From positions 310,001-374,000 of the forward strand of contig NZ_CP010899.1 of assembly GCF_001274875.1 (NCBI RefSeq): a stretch of DNA of 64,000 bases, read 5' to 3'. Positions 1-8,833 of this stretch are shown here, in pieces (positions within the stretch are counted from its first letter, which is position 1; the number at the start of each line of letters is the position of its first letter). The notes under the pieces are model-generated. The model worked only from the letters and a program-made list of their open reading frames with translations, did no database searches and was not told the DNA's origin. Source of the DNA: Spiroplasma kunkelii CR2-3x. GTDB lineage: Bacteria; Bacillota_I; Bacilli_A; Mycoplasmatales; Mycoplasmataceae. The translations under genes were made by a program, and so were the position numbers.

Positions 1-2
1 AA

Positions 3-170
3 AGTTTAGTTATTGATACTTATGAATCAAAAATTTTAAGTTCCGATGTAGAGTTAAAAATTAGTCAAAAAACATTGAACTTATGCTATGATAAAGAAAA
101 TGATTTGAGTCTAATTGCGAAAATGAAGTTATTATTTGCTCATTGCAATGATAACAGAGGAGATGATTAA
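3..170 (+). CDS. C-terminal end of an upstream gene (possibly NAD kinase), partial
   Basis: An open frame enters from the left edge and ends at TAA 168-170, giving 55 residues that finish in NDNRGDD. The next gene starts 2 bases later, so the two are probably co-transcribed. The piece is too short for a secure family call. In Mycoplasma pneumoniae and M. genitalium the homologue of the next gene (a lone EIIB-like protein) directly follows NAD kinase, and that synteny is my only reason for suggesting ppnK. Confidence 0.4.
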   Translation, partial: SLVIDTYESKILSSDVELKISQKTLNLCYDKENDLSLIAKMKLLFAHCNDNRGDD

Positions 171-172
171 TA

Positions 173-538
173 ATGCAAACTGAATATATTATTATTATTA
201 TTGTGGCAATGATTTTAATGTTGTTGTTTATTTTAATGATGATTTTTCGGAAAAAGATTTTTAATTTTCAAAAAATTCTTGTTCCAAAACAAGCACTTTC
301 TTTTTCTATTAATGATTTAATTAATATTTTAGGAACAAAAACAAATATTACAATGGTTAAAGCAACCTTAACTCGGTTGCGAATAACAGTAAAAGATTTA
401 GACGAAGTTGATTTGGTTTTGTTAAAAACTAAATTTAAATTAAAAAATATTTATATTGTTGCCCAAACTGTTATTTTGCCATTTGGCAATATCAGTTTAG
501 CAATAAAAGTTGAAATGAATAAAATTATTGGAATATAA
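173..538 (+). CDS. Membrane-anchored PTS EIIB-like protein lacking the phospho-cysteine
   Basis: 121 aa. Residues about 5-25 form one hydrophobic membrane segment followed by RKK. Residues about 45-118 align with the glucose-type EIIB domain, including the stretch NITMVKATLTRLRITV. In the ptsG gene of this window the same place reads [12 protein letters not shown], so the phosphorylated Cys is replaced here by Thr. It therefore cannot act as a normal EIIB phosphoryl carrier. It resembles the stand-alone EIIB-like proteins of mycoplasmas (MG129 type), whose role is unknown; a regulatory or scaffold role is inference. Confidence 0.65.
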   Translation: MQTEYIIIIIVAMILMLLFILMMIFRKKIFNFQKILVPKQALSFSINDLINILGTKTNITMVKATLTRLRITVKDLDEVDLVLLKTKFKLKNIYIVAQTVILPFGNISLAIKVEMNKIIGI

Positions 539-588
539 TTATTACAATTTTTTTATTATTGTTTATTTTTATCTGCAAATAATTTTTT

Positions 589-610
589 AAAAGCACTTTA
601 GTGTTTTTTT
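589..610 (+). terminator. Rho-independent terminator
   Basis: Nine-base-pair stem AAAAGCACT / AGTGTTTTT with a 2-base loop, running into a T tract. It sits 50 bases after the EIIB-like gene. Confidence 0.6.
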
Positions 611-657
611 GTTACTTTTAAGAGATAATTTAATTATAAAGTGGAGGAAGAATTGTA

Positions 658-1144
658 ATGATATTTAAATAGTTTATTTTTTATGTGCCAGCGCGAGGAC
701 AATTAAAGCAACCTTTAAATAAAAAATTTAATAAAAATCGATGCCACTATAAAGACAGACATGAAGAAGCAAGGAATGGCGGAAGACAATTATATAATTA
801 TTGAGAAAATAAATTAACAAAAAATGAAAAAAAAGGAATTCAAGGAGTATTTGAAACAATATATCGGAAGTCATTATGAACCAATTAATGAATATTTACG
901 AAAGACAAATGGAAAAATATATCATGATATTGAAGCTATTCCAGCTGAACTTAAATTTACAAAAAATGATTTAAAGAAAGTTAATGATAAAATTTTAAAA
1001 TTAGATAAATCATTTCAAAAAGCAAAAACAAATAAAAAATTAGTTGTTTTTCGTTGGGTTAGTGGCTATCAATTTTCAGACCATGATCTTAATTTACGTG
1101 ATGCAAATAATAGAATTAATTGTGATTTATTTACGCAAAACTAA
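658..1144 (+). pseudogene. Broken ADP-ribosyltransferase-like gene
   Basis: From ATG 658 the frame reads MIFK then stop TAG 670-672, and stays open with a basic region and YNYWENKLTKNEKKGI up to about 840. A frameshift in the A-run near 828-834 moves the coding sense to the frame that gives YIGSHYEPINEYLRK, then LDKSFQKAKTNKKLVVFRWVSG. The pattern (Y.GS.Y..IN.YLR, then LDK.......VVFR) matches the N-terminal half of the ART exoenzyme fold, where the Arg of VYRG/VFR is an NAD-contact residue. The frame ends at TAA 1142-1144 before the STS and ExE motifs, so the catalytic Glu is missing. One stop, one frameshift and a truncation make it inactive. The family call rests on motifs read by eye. Confidence 0.6.
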
Positions 1145-1271
1145 TAAAAAATAAAAAAAATTTGCTAATTATAAATAGTTTTTCATAAATTTAATAGTAT
1201 AATTTAAATACCTTAACGCACAAAATAATTTATTTTAATCAAAAACAGCAATCATTAGGAGGTTATAAGAT

Positions 1272-1792
1272 ATGGTCAAACAAAAGTTAACTAAATGATA
1301 TTATAACAATTTAAAGATTAATAATTAAAATTTATATGTTGCTGTTTCTGAACAAGGTGTAACTTTTATTGGTTCTAAAAACAAAGGGTTTAATGAATTA
1401 GAATCTTGGTTGAAGAAAAAGAAACAAAATATTTTATTAATTGCTGATCAAGAAGGAAAAACGAACCTTGCTATGGAGCAATTAACGGAATATTTAATGG
1501 GAAAACGAACATTTTTTACTTTAACGTTTGATTTCATTGGTACTTTGTTTCAAAAAAAGGTTTGAGCAGAAGTTGCTAAAATACAATATGGAACAACAAC
1601 TTGTTATGTTGATATTGTACAAAAATTGGACATCCGCAAGTAATGCGAGCTGTGGTGACAGCAATTGGCAATAATGCCATCACAATTCTTGTTCCCTGTC
1701 ATCGTGTTTTAGGCAAAAATAATGCTTTACGTGGCTATCGTGGTGGGTTAGAAATGAAAGCATCGTTATTACAATTAGAAAATATTTGATAA
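1272..1792 (+). pseudogene. ogt: Broken methylated-DNA-protein-cysteine methyltransferase
   Basis: A good ribosome site (AGGAGG, 1257-1262) precedes ATG 1272. The frame is broken by TAA after about 18 codons. It reopens (NLYVAVSEQGVTFIG) through EQLTEYLMGKRTFF and KKVWAEVAKIQYGTT, then needs a shift near 1625-1632 to read GHPQVMRAVVTAIGNNAI, the active-site motif PCHRVLG, and GYRGGLEMKASLLQLE, ending at TAA 1790-1792. PCHRV carries the methyl-acceptor Cys of the Ogt/Ada-C family and G-Y-x-G-G-L is also family-typical. The active site is still readable but the gene is disrupted at least twice, so this direct-reversal DNA repair function is probably lost unless another copy exists. Confidence 0.8.
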
Positions 1793-1916
1793 TTAGTATT
1801 TGTTATTTTAAATTTATGCTTTGTTAAAAGTAGTTTTTATTACAATTAATTTTATTTTTAATTAGTATGTTGATTATCAACAATAAATTTTTAATATATT
1901 AAAAGGAGAAAAAATT

Positions 1917-3572
1917 ATGGGAAAGTTTCATACAATAGCAAGTAGTTTATTAGTGTTTGGAACTATTAAAATGACATTTGTACCTACTTCTAGTTTTTTT
2001 AATCAAAAGGGATATATTACAGAACTATCACCAACAGCAGTTTCATCACTTGACCAAGATGATTTTATTTATTCAGGCTATTTATTACAGTATTTTATTT
2101 ATAAGTCTTCCAATATTGACCAAAACAAAACAGTAAAAATTATGGAAAACAATATTATTACTAATAAAGATATAATTTATAATAATAAAACTAATATTAA
2201 TAATGTGAGAATCGATACGAAAGAATTATTTGAAATGTCATTAATGGCCTCGATTATTAATACTAGTATTTATGGAATGAAAACTTGGAAAGAATTTTTT
2301 GCCGAAGCATATTCAAAATGAATGACAATGCCAAACGAAATGAAAAATAAAAGCTGAGAAATTTTAAATAATTTTTTTATTGATATTTATACTCCGCTTC
2401 AAAAAGAGAATTTTGGTTCCCGAATTACTTCTTTGCAAAAACAACGTGATAAAATTGATCAGTATGTTGCAAAGTCAACTATTAGTTATAATACTAATTT
2501 AACAACTAAAGCGATTGATGCAGTTGATTTAAAATATTTTTTGCCATTTTTTGAACTTGGTTTACAACAATTAATTCCCCAAAATAGTAAATTATGAGCA
2601 CAAAATTATACTTTTAATGTTCTTAAAACAAGTTTAATTATGTGGCAGTCAAGTGGAAAGCAAGATATTAAAAATGATGATTTTAGTTTTGACGGAAATA
2701 TTTTACGAAATAGCATTATTAATGATGGTAAGCAAGATTTAACAGCGCAATTAGGAAATATGATGAATGATTCATATACGCGAGCATCACAATCATCGAT
2801 TATAAAATTTGAAAATTTTATGAATACTAGTAAACAGCAATATTATTCATCATTTGATAAGTTAGATGAAGATTTAAAAAATATAACAGAATATGAAAAT
2901 AATTATTATCATGAAAAAGGGAGCACTATTTTCTTAAAAGATAGCGTGCAAGCAATGCAAAAATATTATCAATGAAGTGATGAACTGATGGAGTTTCTTA
3001 AAGAACAAATTTTAAATTTATTTAATATGACTTATGAAATAACTGGTGACAATTTTAAATATTTTTTAACTGGATTTTTATTTTCTCCTGATGCACCATT
3101 GTTAGAAGAAGGTAGCCAAATAGCAGCTTATACAAATTATTCTTTTCATTCATTACCAGGATCAAATCGTTTTATTTCAACTAGACGGGCTTATATCGTT
3201 ATTTCTGCAAAAGAATTTGATAATGTTTTGCGGGGAAAAACTATTCCTGAATATTTTATTGGATGATGAAACTCACCAAATGTTTTTTGTACTTTGAACC
3301 ATGAGATGGGGCATGCTGTTGATGCTTACTATGGAATGATTAAAGAAGCACGAAATGTTGCACCAAAATATTTTAAGAATCTTGTAAATAGTTTAGGGAT
3401 TAAAGGACAATATATGGGTAACATTTTTGGCTATGATGATATTGTAAGTTATAATCAAAACGTTAACATTATTAAAATTGTTTTAATTATTATGTTTGGT
3501 GCTTTTTGCACAATTATTATTATTGCTGTTGCTTGAGGTATTAGTCGTAAGATTAGACATCAAAAGAAATAG
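1917..3572 (+). CDS. Membrane-anchored HEMGH zinc-metalloprotease-like protein (lethal-factor-type motifs, reversed order)
   Basis: 551 aa; AGGAG precedes ATG 1917 and several TGA codons read as Trp. Residues about 5-25 are signal-peptide-like. About 519-541 form a membrane helix followed by a basic tail (RKIRHQKK), so the body should be extracellular with the C-terminus inside. H462-E-M-G-H466 in NHEMGHAVDAYYG fits the HExxH zinc motif and resembles the anthrax lethal factor (ATLF, M34) signature. In ATLF domains a FFAEAF-type motif with the third zinc ligand follows HExxH by about 50 residues. Here EFFAEAY (126-132) lies some 330 residues before it, and only about 55 residues separate HEMGH from the membrane helix. 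A fused, deleted or permuted protease remnant is likely; activity is doubtful. Confidence 0.6.
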
Positions 3573-3579
3573 AAATGGT

Positions 3580-3606
3580 AAAAATGCAACAATATTGCAT
3601 TTTTTA
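3580..3606 (+). terminator. Rho-independent terminator
   Basis: Stem AAAAATGCAA / TTGCATTTTT with a 5-base loop, followed by TTATT, directly after the protease-like gene. Confidence 0.65.
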
Positions 3607-3628
3607 TTGAAAAACAAAGGAGAAAAAA

Positions 3629-5176
3629 ATGAGTAGTAAAAAACAAATGACAAAATTTGGATTTATTGTTTCATCATTCGGTGCAGCAATTGGATTAGGG
3701 GTAATTTGGGGATTACCTGGTTATATTAATAAATATGGTGGATTTTATTTTTTCTTAATATATATTTTTTCATTATTAATAGTGGGAATCCCACTATTAA
3801 TTTTTGAATTTAACTTAGGAAATCTTCGACGTAAAAGTGTAATTAACATTTTTGATAAGGAAAGTGTTCGCTTTAGTCGCTTTATGGGTTGGTTTCAATC
3901 AAATTTAATGATTATTATTCCGATTTATTATACTGTTTTGGTTGGTTATACTATTATTTCGATTGGAATTGAATTTAGTTCTACCTTGATTAGTAATGTT
4001 CATGGAAATATTTTTAATCATCAGATTTTACAACGTGGTGGTTTTGGCATAACTAACAATGGTGGTTTTCAATGAATTGTATTTTTAGCTTTTTTATTTG
4101 TTGTTTTGTTAGTTGGTCTTATCTTATTATTTGGAATTAGTGGAATTGAAAAAGTTAATAAGTTTTTTATGCCCTTATTATTTTTAATTATTTTAATTTT
4201 AGCAATTTATATTTTAACAGTTCCAGGGAGTCATCAAGGATTAGCAACGTTGTTTTTAACAAATAATTTAGAGAAATTAAAACAAAGTCAAACATGATGT
4301 AGTGTTTTTTCCTTGTCTTTTTTTACAACATCATTAGGAATGGGAATGATGATGCGCTTTGCTGGTGTAGGTCCACATAATCAAGATAATGCTTCAAAAG
4401 CTTACTTATTAGTAATTGGAATTTTATTTTTATCCATTACTAACTTAATCTTTATTTTTGGTGCATCAGGGGCTATTGTTAATAATTTGGTTATTGATAA
4501 AAATGATATTTTATTATTTCAACAAAAAATTGCTACTAAGTTTGGTAGTGATTCAATGGTTTTTGTTTTTAATGTTTTGCCAGAAACTTTCCATATTATT
4601 AATCAAAATACTGTTGTGGGAGTTGGGAATTTCTTAGGAGTTTTATTCTTTTTAGCTTTATTTATTGCCGGATTAAGTACAGCGGTTGGTAATATTGAAG
4701 TTATTGTGGATGCTATTGAAACACAATATGAAATTAGTAATCAAAAAGTAATTTGTGGGATTTGTTTAACAATTATTGTTGTTGGTTTATTACTAGTTTT
4801 TGATAGTACATATCAGGTAATTAATTCCTTTCAATTATTAGCAGCAGGATTGGATTTAATTTTAGTATCTTTAGCACAAGTTATTTTCTTTGTTTGATAT
4901 GCAAAAAAACTACATATTGTAATTAATTACAATAACCAAGTATCATGAATTAAATTAAATAAGTTATATAAAATTATGATGTATTATTTAATTCCACTTA
5001 TATTAGTTGTTATTGTTGTTTTTTTAGTTTATAATTTTATTATTAGTTGTACAAAAAACGCTTGATATATCTCAGTATTAGCTTTTGTGTTAGGCATTTT
5101 TGTACCAGTCCTAGTTGCAAGTTTGAATAGTTATTATGGCATAAAACGAGAAAAAGGAGTACAGAAACCATGTTAG
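3629..5176 (+). CDS. Neurotransmitter:sodium symporter (NSS/SNF family)
   Basis: 515 aa, read through in-frame TGA codons at 4073, 4295, 4895 and later. The N-terminus (KFGFIVSSFGAAIGLGVIWGLPGYINKYGG) is the unwound TM1 sodium/substrate site of LeuT-like symporters. TM6 and TM8 regions follow (TSLGMGMMMRFAGVG; FIAGLSTAVGNIEVIVDAI). About 11-12 hydrophobic segments are visible. The protein should import an amino acid with sodium at the cell membrane; the substrate cannot be read from the sequence. AGGAG lies 8 bases before ATG 3629. Its end overlaps the next small gene by 7 bases. Confidence 0.85.
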
Positions 5177-5364
5177 TTACCATCGGCATTGTTGTTTTAT
5201 TAGTTTTAGCAATTTTATTAGCAGTTGCTTTTGGCTTTTTTATCTATAAAGATTGACAACGTAGCCAGCATACATTAGAAGTTGATCAGAAATTAGCATT
5301 AGAACATAAGTTAGAAGAAGATTTAGAACCAAGTTTAGATCATAAAACTAATGAAAGAAAGTAA
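5170..5364 (+). CDS. Small one-helix protein, possible MetS-like symporter subunit
   Basis: 64 aa. ATG 5170 lies inside the last codons of the symporter gene, after GGAG (5156-5159). One N-terminal membrane helix (residues about 3-25) is followed by an acidic cytoplasmic tail rich in Glu, Asp and Leu. Size, topology and overlap match the MetS-type small subunits encoded beside NSS transporters such as MetP, where the small protein is needed for transport. Sequence identity to MetS is not claimed; the call rests on arrangement and topology. Confidence 0.6.
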
Positions 5365-5388
5365 ATTTAATATATTTTAATTACCACG

Positions 5389-5823
5389 CTATTTGATAAT
5401 TTCAATTAATTTTATTGATGATGAACAGTTTTTTATACTAGTTAAAAATTCTTTTTTTTCAAATAGTTTAGCAATTTATTGAAGTAATTCTATATGTGAA
5501 AAATTATCTTCTGCAGCAAGAGCTAAGCAATATTTAATATGGTATTTGTCTTCTTTTTAAAATTTAACTGGAATTTTAAAATATGTAAAACTTATTCCAG
5601 TTTTTAAAATTGTTGAATCAGGCATAATATGCAATAATGCTAATTTGAGTGCCACAACATAATAAGGACCTAAATAATTTGTTATTTCAATAATTTTAGT
5701 GGGAAAATCAGTTTTAACATAATTATTTGTAATTAATAATTCAGATGCTAATTCAATTGTTTGTTCTCATTTATTAATTGGTTTTTCAATATATTGAAAT
5801 AATTTTTCATTAAATATTTTCAT
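5389..5823 (-). pseudogene. Broken PTS EIIA (mannitol/fructose/ascorbate superfamily)
   Basis: The minus-strand frame from ATG 5823 has 145 codons with two in-frame TAA stops (after VKF, and after ELLQ). Conserved EIIA-2 features remain: GPYYVVALKLALLH, with the His that is phosphorylated, then an F.IPVKF strand, then LALAAEDNFSHIELLQ and a C-terminal IKLIEIIK. It most resembles the UlaC/SgaA type by length and motif order. AAAGGTTTG lies before the start. As a broken gene it cannot donate phosphate to an EIIB. Confidence 0.6.
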
Positions 5824-5944
5824 TTTTTACAAACCTTTCTATTTTTTTATTTTTTTTATTATAGAAAGAAGAAATTAAAGTACAAGAAAATTAATTGTTT
5901 TTGTATTTTTTGGGAGCTTCATCGTACAGGATGCAAAGTTATAA

Positions 5945-7355
5945 ACATTTATTGAATTTGATATTAATCAAAGTAAATATAAACCTTTTGAAATATTTAG
6001 AGAACAAGGTAATGATAAAATTGGTGCTATGATTGGTGCTAATACTACTAGTTTTAGTTTTACAACTTTATTAACTGATAAATTAAAAGGTACTGTTTTA
6101 AATAAAAATGGTACACCAACTAGTGAATTAGTTTATTCAACTTATAATTTAAAACAATTAAATAAAAAAACTAATATAGTTTATTTAATTAATGAACAAA
6201 CCAAAGCAATTGATGCTCAAACACCAGTTAGTGATAGTGAAAAAGATAATGATTTAGAATTTTTACAAACACCTGGTGGGAAAAATTGTAGTTATATAAT
6301 TGATATGTTTTCAATTCAAGAATTATATAAAGGTAATTTTGAAATTATCTTTTATGCTGATAACCTATATACTAATAATGAAGAAGATTATTTAAGATTA
6401 TCAGTATGAAGTTTTAGAGGTAAAACAAAAAGTACATTAAATAATTATTTACGCGATATGACAACTAATTATAAAACTAGTTTTTTATTACCCCATGATT
6501 ATGAAATACTAACTTTTAAATACCACAATATGTATTACCACCAGTACCATATAAGTATCAACTATATACAAAAGATATTATGCCTTCTGATGTAGTACAA
6601 ACATTAAAAACTAGATTTAATTCATAGATAAAATGTAAACAAGTAGGTAGTAATCCAATAAATTTTTTTCAGATGAATTTAATTATGCTTATTATGAAAC
6701 TGAAATTGATTTAAAACAAATTGACCCAACAATTCAAAGTATTGAAAAATTTAAAAGTGCTTATAAAACAATAGAAATAAGTAATCTAGATAATTTACAA
6801 GTTAAATGTGGACCACCAAATATAGAGAATTTTATTCCTAATAGAAATATTTATTTATATGGAGAAGTTAGTGGTTGTGATAACAAATTATTTTCATTAT
6901 CAGATATAAAATTACTACAAGAAGGTCGTTCACAAATTGATAAAGTTAATTTTAATAATAAAATAACTTTATATACAGATAATATAAATTTTGATATTCA
7001 AATATTCGCTACAGTTAAAACAAATGGATTACCAAGTGAAAATTATTATAATAGATATTAAGCACCAAATAATATATTTGAAATATATTTTTTATTACAA
7101 ATAACAAAACTATCTAATAATGACAATGACAAAATCAAAGAAACATATTTGCAATCATATTATACTAATAATATAAAATTAAAAATTAGATTTTCAAAAG
7201 TATTAATTGCAAATTTATCAGCAAAAATATTAAGAAGGACCAGATGATTTTGAGGTAATAACGATTATATTGTATTAGAGATTAATAATCCAAATGTTTT
7301 AGGTATTAGAAATAAAAGCAATAGCCCAGTTAAAATTACAATAAAACCTAGATAA
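5945..7355 (+). pseudogene. Degraded large gene of unknown function
   Basis: Coding sense starts just after a stop (5942-5944), without an N-terminus, and runs open to about 6525 (MIGANTTSFSFTTLL at 6029, then ELYKGNFEIIFYADNLY). It then continues in pieces in other frames: a stop at 6625-6627, an open piece 6677-7060 (FSDEFNYAYYETEIDLKQ), a stop at 7060-7062 and more open pieces to TAA 7353-7355 (SPVKITIKPR). The composition is Asn/Lys/Thr-rich and beta-like, as in secreted or surface proteins. I do not recognise the family. Its layout (plus-strand gene, shared terminator, minus-strand lipoprotein) mirrors the virion gene/lipoprotein pair of the prophage. Confidence 0.5.
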
Positions 7356-7359
7356 AAAG

Positions 7360-7387
7360 AAAAAGAGATATAAAATCTCTTTTTTTA
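7360..7387. terminator. Bidirectional terminator between converging genes
   Basis: Stem AAAGAGAT / ATCTCTTT with a short loop and a T run. The minus-strand pseudogene ends inside it. Confidence 0.6.
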
Positions 7388-7897
7388 TTCTCCATTAACT
7401 TTTATATTACCTTTATCATGAACTATTAACTTTGGCTCTGTTGTATTTAAATTTCAACGATAAACTGATTTAAATCTTGGAGCGGGTCAATCGCTTATAA
7501 CACTATAAGAACTAATAATAACTGTGTTAACTACACCATTTTTTTGTATTATTCTAAATTTAATTTATAATTTTTATCTTCATTTTTATTATCAATTTCA
7601 ACACTAGGATGTGTTCTATCTATTAAAATATTATTTTTAAATTTACTAATATTTCATTTTTTCTTTTTCAAACCACATAATATCATTTACTATCAACTGT
7701 ATTAAATGATTTTTTTGTGGTGCTATTCATTCTAAGTTTTCTTTTATTTCTTTGTAATTTGTGCATATTTGGTTTTCTTGTTTTAGTTGTTGTAATTCAT
7801 CTTCGTTATATTGTGGTATATTATTACAACTAACTAAACTTGTTGTACTTGTACCCATTAAACTAATTGTCCCTATTATACTTAATAATCTTTTCAT
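7385..7897 (-). pseudogene. Broken lipoprotein with C-terminal YRW-EP module
   Basis: From ATG 7897 the frame gives MKRLLSIIGTISLMGTS and lipobox LVSC (Cys about residue 24), and stops at TAG 7646-7648. A middle piece is open in another frame (ILIDRTHPSVEIDNKNEDKN). The last piece, back in the first frame, is YSVISDWPAPRFKSVYRW followed by NLNTTEPKLIVHDKGNIK, ending at TAA 7385-7387. The ending YRW...EP.L matches the two prophage-linked lipoproteins at 54929-55345 and 62456-62887 (YRWDGVGEP, YRWDSVGEP). It looks like a decayed member of the same family outside a recognisable prophage. Confidence 0.55.
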
Positions 7898-8193
7898 TTC
7901 AATTTACCTTTTTTTATTAGTTAAATTATATAAAAATATATTTGTTTGTAAATACCTTTATTACGTGTTTTAAGACCTAAATTAGCAATGAAATATATTA
8001 ACTTTTTATATATTTAAAAGTATTGTATATTCTCATTTTAGTATTCCCCTTTTTAAAGAAATGTGTTTTAATAAGTGTGTAAATAAGATACTTTTAAATT
8101 AAGCTGTTTAATGATTAATTTTTTTTAAAAATAATCTAAAGTTATTGTTAAACTTGTACTTAAAATAATATTCAAACTATCTTCTTAATTTTG

Positions 8194-8222
8194 TTGCATT
8201 TTTATTAATAAGGTATTATAAT
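8194..8222 (+). promoter_or_regulatory. Sigma-70-type promoter for rimP operon
   Basis: TTGCAT, a 17-base spacer, and TATAAT. It is the only strong promoter-like pair in the 434-base gap before rimP. The rest of the gap (7898-8193) is plain AT-rich sequence. Confidence 0.6.
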
Positions 8223-8247
8223 AATAAAGTAATTAAAATAGATCAAT

Positions 8248-8297
8248 AAAGAGCACAACCGTGCTCTTTATTTAATGCCATAAATAATGCCATAAAT
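8248..8297 (+). promoter_or_regulatory. Leader hairpin and 12-bp tandem repeat before rimP
   Basis: A perfect 9-bp stem AAAGAGCAC / GTGCTCTTT (8248-8269) with a 4-base loop lies about 25 bases after the -10 box. It is followed by two copies of AATGCCATAAAT in tandem (8274-8297). It could be an attenuator or RNA-stabilising hairpin; no T run follows, so simple termination is less likely. Confidence 0.45.
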
Positions 8298-8331
8298 TTA
8301 GTTATGTTTGATTAAGAAAGGATGGTGTTGA

Positions 8332-8814
8332 ATGGAAAATTTTATACAACAAGAAACAAAATTGAAAGTAGCTTTGGAAAATTATTTAGCAAAGCAAAAT
8401 TTAACTTTGTTTGCAATTAATTATTTACAAGAGTTTGACACAAATGTTGTGCAAGTATTAATTGAAGATAAAACAACTGTGCTTGATTTAGATCATCTAA
8501 CAGTTATTAGTGAAGAAATTAATGAATTGGTTGATAGTCTTGATTTATTTTCAGAAGAATACTTGTTAGAGGTTTCAACACCAGGTGCTGAGCGACCATT
8601 ACGAAATTGAAATGAACTACAGCAACATGTTAAGGAGTATGTTTGTTTAGAATTTAACGAAAAAGTCAATAATTTAGTTGAAGTTACTGGTGAATTATCA
8701 ATGGTTGATAAGCAACAAAATCTTACTATTACTTATTTTGTTAAAGGTGCTCGCAAAACCTTGCAAACAAATTATCAAAATATTAAATTTGCGCGTTATG
8801 CGGTTAAATTTTAA
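8332..8814 (+). CDS. rimP: Ribosome maturation factor RimP
   Basis: 160 aa. The N-terminal domain contains LTLFAINYLQE and DLDHLTVISEEINELVD. The family-typical segment YLLEVSTPGAERPLRN follows, then a C-terminal SH3-like part (YVCLEFNEKVNN...FARYAVKF). One TGA (8608) is read as Trp. RimP assists assembly of the 30S subunit. AAAGGATGG precedes ATG 8332. It heads the operon that continues with nusA, rnpM, ylxQ and infB, the order seen in Bacillus. Confidence 0.9.
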
Positions 8815-8833
8815 GAAAGGAATGTTATATAGC

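Noticed and set aside
1917..3572. Apparent breaks at TGA codons in the protease-like gene and many others
   Set aside because: TGA is Trp in this organism; frames on both sides of each TGA stay in phase and give continuous domains.
7761..7973. Plus-strand ORF across the broken lipoprotein start
   Set aside because: It runs antisense to the signal peptide and lipobox of the minus-strand lipoprotein and has no ribosome site.
8678..8833. Upstream extension of nusA into rimP
   Set aside because: The extension overlaps conserved rimP codons; ATG 8834 has a good ribosome site and begins with the conserved NusA N-terminus.
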